NCBI GenBank assembly: GCA_026122225.1
Contig: JANEZZ010001850.1
Span: forward strand, 744,001-808,000
Length of the DNA: 64,000 nt
Direction of reading: 5' to 3'
DNA from: Heloderma charlesbogerti
Taxonomy: Eukaryota > Chordata > Lepidosauria > Squamata > Helodermatidae
The notes under the pieces are model-generated. The model did not search any database, was not told the origin of the DNA, and was given only the letters and a program-made list of their open reading frames with translations. Position 1 is the stretch's first letter. Each line of letters starts with the position of its first letter. A program made the position numbers and the translations under genes. Of the stretch, positions 58,136 to 64,000 are shown piece after piece.

Positions 58136-58407
58136 GGAATATAGTGTTATATAACAATAAAACTTAAAATAAACCTTCAACAGTCAGTGATATATTTTAC
58201 ATTTTATACTAGATATATAAGTACAGATTGTACCCTCAAACAATTAATTTAAATATAGCATACCATATCTATTTTGAAATTAAAAATATAAAGAAAAGCA
58301 AGAAAAAACAAAAGATGAAAGAGAATAAATGAATATATATATAATCATTTATCTTCTGATCTAGCCTGGATCATGTAGACTAAACACAAACAGTTAACAA
58401 AGCGTAT

Positions 58408-59235
58408 TTAAAGATTCCAGTTCATGGGGTTGTAACAGGAATCGTGCGCATTTTTTACATTCCACCATGCCTCCGCCATTTCATGATTTATAAACTTCTT
58501 CATCTGACCTTCAGACACGATACAAAGTGTAGCAGGATATTTTAAGTAATATTGTAAGTTCATTTGTTTTGCCATATTTTTCACTTTGATAAATTGCCTT
58601 CTTTTATTCGCCACCTCTTTGATGTAATCTGGAAATAACATAACTTTATCTTGTTTCCAGGAAAGGCTTCTGCTCTCTCTTGCCAAATGCAGGATATAAT
58701 TCTTTGTGGCGACTTTTGCAAATTGGTCTATGATGGTATAGTCGGTCCCTTTCGCATTTGGCACATGAAATGCCGGCTCAATATTAAGTAAATAATCAGA
58801 TGGGATAGGGAGTATCTCATGCAAAAGTTTATCCACAAAAATAGGCAATTTTACATCATTAGACAGATTTTTAATCCCAATAATACATACATTGGATCTT
58901 CTCGTGAAGGCCTTCAGTTGAGAAATTCTGTCAGAGGTATTTTTAAAACAAATTTGTGATGAAGTTTTATTCCCTGCTACTCAGTCTTCTAGCTCATTAA
59001 TTCTCGTCTCCATTTTTTGCCATGACACATTAATTAAATCAACGGCTCCTTGCAAGGCGATGATGGAATTTTGGATTAAATCCAACCTTTTGGCTTGCTC
59101 CATAAATTGTGAAGATAAAGTCTTTATCAGAGTAACTAATTCCTCTATATCTTCTGTTTTCGAAACTTTTGACACAGGAGGTATGGGGGGAGTTGGCGGT
59201 GAAGCCACCCCCTTTCTTCTCCTTGGTGCATTCAT
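58408..59235 (-). pseudogene. L1 ORF1 protein with one in-frame TGA
   Basis: L1 ORF1p is a trimeric RNA-binding chaperone that coats LINE RNA. 276 codons in one frame from ATG at 59235 to the stop at 58408, interrupted only by TGA at 58981-58983 (codon 85). Residues 1-25 are basic and Pro-rich (MNAPRRRKG). Residues 29-84 form a leucine/isoleucine heptad coiled coil ending INELED. After the stop come RRSNVCIIGIKNLS (start of the RRM-like domain) and ILPIPSDYLLNIE. PDYIKEVANKRRQF and YYLKYPATLCIVSEGQMKKF (C-terminal domain) follow. Length and order match vertebrate L1 ORF1p. The stop sits where an Arg codon is common, consistent with a CpG transition. Confidence 0.88.
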
Positions 59236-59609
59236 GTTTCTCTCAAACAGATCTTACAGGTCCTCAGATGTTCTCAGATGTTGTTAATATTTCTTAAATC
59301 ATCCCACAGGAGTTGTTGATATTTCTTGAAGCATATATTATTATGGAACACGTCAGCCCTGTTTTCTTCTATGAAATAGGAGTCTTATCACAGCTTTTTG
59401 CCAGCCCCCCCCCCACTATCTCGAGGGGGGTACTTTTCTCCAAGATGTTGTCCAGATGTTGCCTTGCCGCCCCTTTAATTCCAGGGGGGAGATGAAAAGG
59501 TTTTTCAACCTTTTAAAAAGCTGTTTGAGAAAGCTCCCATGGGAGAACCCATGGGAAGCTGCCAGAGCGACATTGGTTCCAACTGGAAGTCTTGCTTAAA
59601 AAGGCTTCT

Positions 59610-60557
59610 GAATTAAAACTGACCTTCTGCACTCATATGTAGCTGCACTGTACACTCCAGCCAAAATAATGGACATGTTGGGTGAACAGAAAGAGAGCAT
59701 CTTGCTGTTCACACTAGGGCCCAATCTACATGGGGAATTTACTGTGGTGCTATTGCATCTCACATATAGGTGTGACACATGATCATTTCCCCCGATCTGT
59801 ATCAGTCCCAGGTCTCCTTGCCACAAAAAAACACATTTTAGCGAAGTCCTTTTATGACTGATTTTCCAGTCACTGCGACTTCCATGCATTTGGGACTTAG
59901 TGTGTCCTAAACATGTGGTACTACTCTGCGGTGAACGGAAGGAGCTTCAGTGCTGCGAGGAGGAACAGAAAGTTGTGTCAGCTAAGGGTGGACCCGACAG
60001 GAAGGAAAGGAGTTAACCTTTCCTGTCAGCTTCACCCTCCACTGACCATCAGGTTTTTTGTTTGTTAATGCGTATCTGCGCATCATTGCACCTTCAAATA
60101 AGCTTAATCAATGAGACACGTTCTCTCCTTTGTCCATTTTATTTCTTTGCCTCAATGAACAACTAGCTGGCATGGATAACCATGTCTGCACAAAAGTAAA
60201 TCACATTCTATCCAATAAGGCTTACTCCTGAGAAAGTCAGCATGTTGCTTTTGGGATGACTTTTTTTTTAAAGAAAAAAATCTCCATGTATCATTGCACC
60301 TGCTTAATGAATGTAAGAAATGCTTAAAAGAAGGAAACTTGTCGTTCAGTCGCGGGACTCTGCCCACATATGCACAAAATAATATGGTTTCTCCTGACAT
60401 CTGCCTGGTGACAGCAGGTTTTCGCTCAGGTATACACTGCATTAGCTGGCCACATATGCCACAGGAGGAGCAAATTCAAAATGATGAAAATCAGGTGTTA
60501 AAATGAATCACCTTAGAAAGCGTCTCTGTGTGGATTGGGCTGTTATCAGTGTCACTT
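59610..60557. other. Unassigned intronic sequence
   Basis: No gene. MITE-like phrases (gggcccaatctacatgggg at about 59718) occur without matching opposite ends. Confidence 0.45.
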
Positions 60558-60782
60558 AGGCTGGGTTCATACAACACGCTTACACACACTCAGTGGTTGA
60601 GTGCTCGTTGTTGTTGAGTTGTGGGTTGTTTGTAGACCCATGCATTTGCAGGTTGTCTGAACCCAGGGCATTTTCTGCAGGGTGGCTTGTTTATCATGCA
60701 GTGTGGCTTATTTTTCTCAGACAAGCCACCTTGAGAACCCATGGTCTGTTGTTGGGTTGTTCAGAGTGGTTAACAAGCCACC
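60558..60782. repeat. Foldback element interrupted by Gypsy
   Basis: Starts 'ggctgggttcatacaacacg' and contains 'gggtggcttgtttatcatg' with its inverse 'tcagacaagccacc', like the foldback at 22910-23269. It stops abruptly at the Gypsy LTR, and the rest should lie beyond the element outside the window. Confidence 0.6.
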
Positions 60783-61359
60783 TGTCACATTCTTTCATCC
60801 TCTCCCTTTGCAGTCAACACACTCCAAGATACCAGATATCAGGCTCACTATTTTATTAGTTAACAACCAGGTTCCTTACAAATGCAAATTCTAGGAATCT
60901 CTCAGGCTACAAAGGAAACACCTACTCCACACAACTATGAATACCAATAGAAGAGCCAAAGTGGAAATTAGAGAAGTTGCCAGCAGTTTGAACAAGAACT
61001 TCCCAGCCAGACTAGCTTGGGCGCCCCCCCCCCCACAGTTGCTCCCTCCTACATAGGCTATCATGCATAGCCAACCTGGAGAAGCATCTGAGCTCTGCCT
61101 CTAACATTTCCCGCTTTGCTGTGCGATGGACCTTAGCATCCGTCAAGTCATGCTCCTCACTCTCCTTCTCCCCTGAGACCTGGGTTCTCATGGCAGGGGG
61201 GGGTGTCCTTCAGGTTGAGCCATCTGTGTGCCAAGGTCTTGAGAAGAATGCCTTGCCGTATCTGAGCTCACTCGGGAGGGAGCCTCCCCTGGTTCTGGCT
61301 GTTCCCATTCTGAGTCTGAGCTACTAACTGTCTCCACATGCTCAGATTCATTTCTGACA
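60783..61359 (-). repeat. 3' LTR of the Gypsy element
   Basis: In element orientation starts TGTCAGAAATG and ends GAATGTGACA (5-bp inverted ends). It is preceded by a purine-rich tract gtgggagtggggatga that serves as the polypurine primer site. Aligns in order with the solo LTR at 17295-17816. Confidence 0.8.
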
Positions 61360-61814
61360 TCATCCCCACTCCCACAATTCCACCCCCCCTTTCCCTGTGG
61401 AGGCCCTGGCTTCTGGGGGTAGCGTTGGTGGAACCTGCGAACCAGCAAGGGGGCATGCAAATGTTCTGCTGGTTCCCAGGAGTGAACTTCCGGCCCATAA
61501 CCCTCCCAGCAAACTAAATATTGCAGCCACCTCTGGAAAAGGCACAAGTCCAGGATGTCGGTGTCTTCAAACTCCTCCTCTCCCCCCACCAAAATGCGAG
61601 ATGGGGGCATGCAGTTGGAGTGATGAGGATCCCCAGAGATCACTGAGGAAAGCAAAGATTGATGAAAAACCGGGAGCACCTTCAGGGAGGGAGGGAGGGC
61701 CAGTCTAAAAGTGATGGGGTTAATTTGGGCCGTAATCTGGAAAGGTCCTGTCCAACAGACTGCCAGCTTCTTACCTGGGGTAGGAGATAGGAGGTTCAAG
61801 GTTGACAACCACAC
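61360..61814 (-). pseudogene. Gypsy pol C-terminus with chromodomain
   Basis: Frame with FQITAQINPITFRLALPPSL (integrase C-terminal GPF/Y-like module, here TGPFQI), then LQYLVCWEGYGPEVHSWEP and AEHL, a canonical chromodomain. In chromoviruses this domain guides integration toward marked chromatin. The frame stays open across the polypurine tract and into the LTR to a stop at 61188. The N-terminal connection to the integrase core is broken near 61815-61848. Confidence 0.85.
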
Positions 61815-61847
61815 CTGATCCCTGACATGCAGAGCTGGACCGGGTAG

Positions 61848-62797
61848 TCAGTGCCAGTCCGCGGTTGCCTTATATTCTGCTTTCACCTGCTCAATGTTGT
61901 CCTGTAAAAGGTAATACACAGAGCGCAATTCCTCTAAAAAGTCATGGGCAGCTGGCACCAAGGTAGACTTTAACAAGGAGGGGAAGGTCTTGGGATGGTA
62001 CCCCAAACTGGCAAAGAATGGGATTTGGCATGTGGAGACATGACACACATTGTTGTAAGCAAATTCAGCCAGAGGCAACAGGGACACCCAGTTGTGCTGT
62101 TGGTAGTTAATATAGCAGTGTAAGTACTGCTCCAGCATGGCATTGGTGTGTTTAGTCTGCCCATCCATCTGGGGGTGGTGAGCAGAGGAAAGTCTTGAGT
62201 TCTACATTGAGTGCTGTAAGTAACTCCCGCCAGAATTGGGCCATGAATTGGGGCCCCTGATCTGAAACTAGCTCCTCTGGCCAGCCATGCAACCAGAAAA
62301 TGTGAGTCAAAACAGCTCTGCCATTTCTTTGGCCATGGGCAGTCCAGAGCATGGTATAAAATGGGCCATTTTAGAAAATAAGTCCATCACCACCAAAATG
62401 GTAATCTTACCTTGTGAATGTGGCAAGTCGATGATAAAGTTGAGGGAGAACAGTTTCCAGGGCCCTGAGGGTGTAGGCAGGGGACGGAGCAATTCAGTGG
62501 GTTTGCCCGTGCGGTCCTCCGGCCGTTGACAGGTGTCACAGGAGGATACATAGGTTTTGACATTCTGACACACTCGGGGTCACCAAAAATCCTGACTGAC
62601 CCCATATGACATTTTGGAAAAGCCAAAATGCCCAGCAGTGGATGAGTCATGGCACTGTCAGAGGACTTTCTCCCAAAGGCTTTTGGAAGGCACTTAGACT
62701 CTGCATGAGTGGTAAAGCAACCCATCTTGCAATGAAAAGGGGGTTGACTGGATAGGTCCAACTGTCTGCCCCAGCTCCGCCACTTTGTCATGCACAA
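61848..62797 (-). pseudogene. Gypsy integrase, frameshifted, catalytic Glu replaced
   Basis: Split frames carry the zinc-finger end (SSCDTCQRPE), the first catalytic Asp (SLNFIIDLPHS), the second Asp (ELVSDQGPQFMAQFW) and the region of the catalytic Glu. The usual DGQTE motif reads DGQTKHTNAMLEQYL, so the Glu is Lys. Frame changes occur near 62170 and 62350. The integrase cannot be active. Confidence 0.88.
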
Positions 62798-63208
62798 AGG
62801 GATCCTTCGCTTGTTCTGTGCGAAGGACCTCTACCCAAGATTGGGGAGCAGCTGCAGCCACCAGACTCTCAGGGGGGAGGATCGGAGTGGGGGAGGGCCC
62901 TGTCTGTAAGTCCGGCTTACGGGAAAGTGTGTCCGCCTGTTGGTTATCTGTGGCTCTAACATGGCAGAGTTTGAGGTTGAACCCAGAAAAAAAAAGGGAC
63001 CATCTAATTTGGTGTTGATTCATGGCCCTGGCTGTCTGGAGATTTTCCAGATTTCCATGGTCAGTTCTAACTTTGGGTGCTGTGCCCCCTCTAGAAGATG
63101 CTGCCACATTTCCAGCGCCAACTTTATAGCTAAAAGTTCCTTTTCCCAGATGGTGTAGTTTCTCTCTGAAAGGGTCAGTTTCCAGGAATGGTAAGCACAA
63201 GGCTGCAA
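62694..63208 (-). pseudogene. Gypsy RNase H region, frameshifted
   Basis: One frame reads [22 protein letters not shown] (RNase H core with catalytic Glu). The other carries QIRWSLFFSGFNLKLCHV and NQQADTLSRKPDL (RNase H C-terminus with the ADxLSR motif). The two frames overlap by frameshift near 63020. The start near 63205-63330 is degraded. Confidence 0.85.
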
Positions 63209-63330
63209 TTCTTTCCCTCCTTTCCTGGCTGTAAAAGTACAGCCCCTACAGCAAAATTGGAAGCATCTGTTTGTACTACAAAGGGTTTTTGTGGATTAAG
63301 ATGTAAGAGGATTGGTTCAGAGCGAAACAC

Positions 63331-64000
63331 TCACTTCAGCTCTTCAAAAGACTGTTGGGTGGAGTGGGACCAGTGGAGCGATGATTTCTTGCCTTTGAGG
63401 AGGTCTGTCAGAGGAGCCGTAAGTTTTGCATAGCCAGGCAGGAACTTTCTGTAAAAATTGGCAAAGCCCAGGTATCTTTGTAAGTCTTTCTTGATTGATG
63501 GAGCCTGCCAGGGCAGTACCGCTTGGACTTTCGCAGGATCCATTTTGATGCCTTCTGCTGAAATAATATAACCCAGGTAGTCCAAGGCTATCAAATCAAA
63601 AGTGCACTTCTCCAGCTTAACAAACAGATGGTGCTTCCGGAGGCACTGTAAGATGACTTTCACATACTTTTCATGAGCCTGAGGGTCCAGCGAATAAATA
63701 AGTAGATCATCTAAGTAAATGATGAGGAATTTGTTCAAATAATCCCTGAAAATGTCATTCATAAGACACAAAAATGTAGATGGAGAGTTGGCTAACCCGA
63801 AGGCCATGACCAAATATTCATACGCGCCGTACCTGCAACGGAAACTTGTCTTCCATTCGTCCCCCTTCCGGATGTGTATCAGATTATAGGCACCATACAG
63901 GTCTAATTTGGTGAAAATCTTGGCTTGTCCCAGGTGCTGTAACATCTCAGGGGTTAGAGGGAGCGGGTATTTGTCACGTATGGTAATGGCATTTAGGTTT
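63331..64000 (-). pseudogene. Gypsy reverse transcriptase (N-terminus beyond window)
   Basis: The - strand frame enters from the window edge with LNAITIRDKYPLPL and continues FTKLDLYGAYNLIHI (motif A), FGLANSPSTF (motif B), IIYLDDLLIYS (catalytic YLDD), the FVKLEKCTF block and LGFANFYRKFLPGYAK. RT motifs are intact in this segment. The frame ends at 63331 in the linker to RNase H. As pol is broken downstream, the copy is scored as a pseudogene. Confidence 0.9.

Larger units (their letters stand above)
57697..59593 (-). mobile_element. L1-type insertion with ORF1 but no ORF2 (half-L1-like)
   Basis: A 1,897-bp insertion flanked by a perfect 16-bp duplication GCTTAAAAAGGCTTCT at 57681-57696 and 59594-59609. 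The 3' end is poly(A)-like (T-rich on + at 57697-57720). In element order it has a 5' region (59593-59236), an L1 ORF1 (59235-58408), then about 710 bp of non-coding 3' region with a polypurine G-rich tract (57902-57930, C-rich on +) and an (AAT)n run. No endonuclease or reverse transcriptase sequence lies between ORF1 and the tail. The TSD and tail show that retrotransposition inserted it as one unit. Confidence 0.88.
3479..64000 (+). other. ITGBL1 intron 2 (partial, repeat-packed)
   Basis: From the GTAAGC donor at 3479 to the window edge I find no further integrin-EGF exon. All protein-like frames belong to transposable elements. The region is therefore interpreted as intron 2, at least 60.5 kb long here. 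That no other host gene is nested in it is an inference from reading, not from a search. Confidence 0.7.
60783..64000 (-). mobile_element. Ty3/Gypsy chromovirus, 3' part of a provirus
   Basis: LTR retrotransposon in antisense, cut by the window edge. The order on the - strand is RT, RNase H, integrase, chromodomain, polypurine tract and 3' LTR. This is the pol order of Ty3/Gypsy, and the C-terminal chromodomain places it among chromoviruses. The gag, protease and 5' LTR lie beyond 64000. The candidate 5-bp target is CCACC at 60778-60782. Confidence 0.93.

Noticed and set aside
1..64000. CRISPR array, phage or bacterial operon
   Set aside because: No regularly spaced direct repeats; spliced gene, SINEs and LINEs show vertebrate DNA.

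Overview
The window looks like nuclear DNA from a squamate reptile, probably a lizard. There are no bacterial-style operons or ribosome binding sites. The only host gene recognised is the 5' end of ITGBL1 (integrin subunit beta-like 1) on the + strand. Exon 1 (1046-1146) encodes the signal peptide. Exon 2 (3267-3478) encodes the first Cys-rich integrin-type EGF repeat. Both have consensus splice sites and matching phase. No later ITGBL1 exon was found, so 3479-64000 is read as part of a very long second intron. The squamate assignment rests on two BovB (RTE) LINEs, a Sauria-type SINE with a BovB-like tail, L2-clade LINEs, 5S-derived SINE sequence, many palindromic hAT-type MITEs and a chromodomain Ty3/Gypsy element.

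Layout. 1-3478: ITGBL1 5' end. 3753-5450: truncated BovB, a hAT MITE and a tRNA SINE. 6170-16350: L2 fragments, a 524-bp hAT element with a perfect 8-bp target duplication (TSD), SINEs, foldbacks and a 388-bp MITE. 17295-17816: Gypsy solo LTR with TSD. 18200-27630: foldbacks, MITEs and a Sauria SINE. 27918-30824: BovB flanked by a TSD but with an endonuclease deletion. 31526-32556: L2 with an open 287-codon reverse transcriptase C-terminal frame. 34300-40000: MITEs, a retroviral-type solo LTR (37553-37993) and an LTR inserted into a SINE. 41794-43155: Harbinger-like DNA element holding a 434-bp palindrome whose arms carry 5S rRNA-like sequence. 43500-52350: MITEs and hairpin-rich repeats. 53501-55152: Tc1/mariner copy with 221-bp inverted repeats and one evident frameshift. 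55290-56215: 5S SINE split by a hAT element full of hairpins. 57697-59593: L1-type insertion with ORF1 but no ORF2. 60558-64000: foldback cut by a Ty3/Gypsy chromovirus that runs off the window.

The most interesting item is the ORF1-only L1 insertion at 57697-59593. It has a perfect 16-bp TSD, a poly(A) end and an ORF1 interrupted by a single in-frame TGA. It resembles the half-L1 (HAL1) elements known from mammals. Next are the hairpin-packed hAT element at 55382-56122 and the 5S-bearing palindrome at 42175-42608. Nesting gives relative ages: hAT after 5S SINE, LTR after SINE, Gypsy after foldback. Family names come from recognition of protein motifs, termini and TSDs; no database search was possible.
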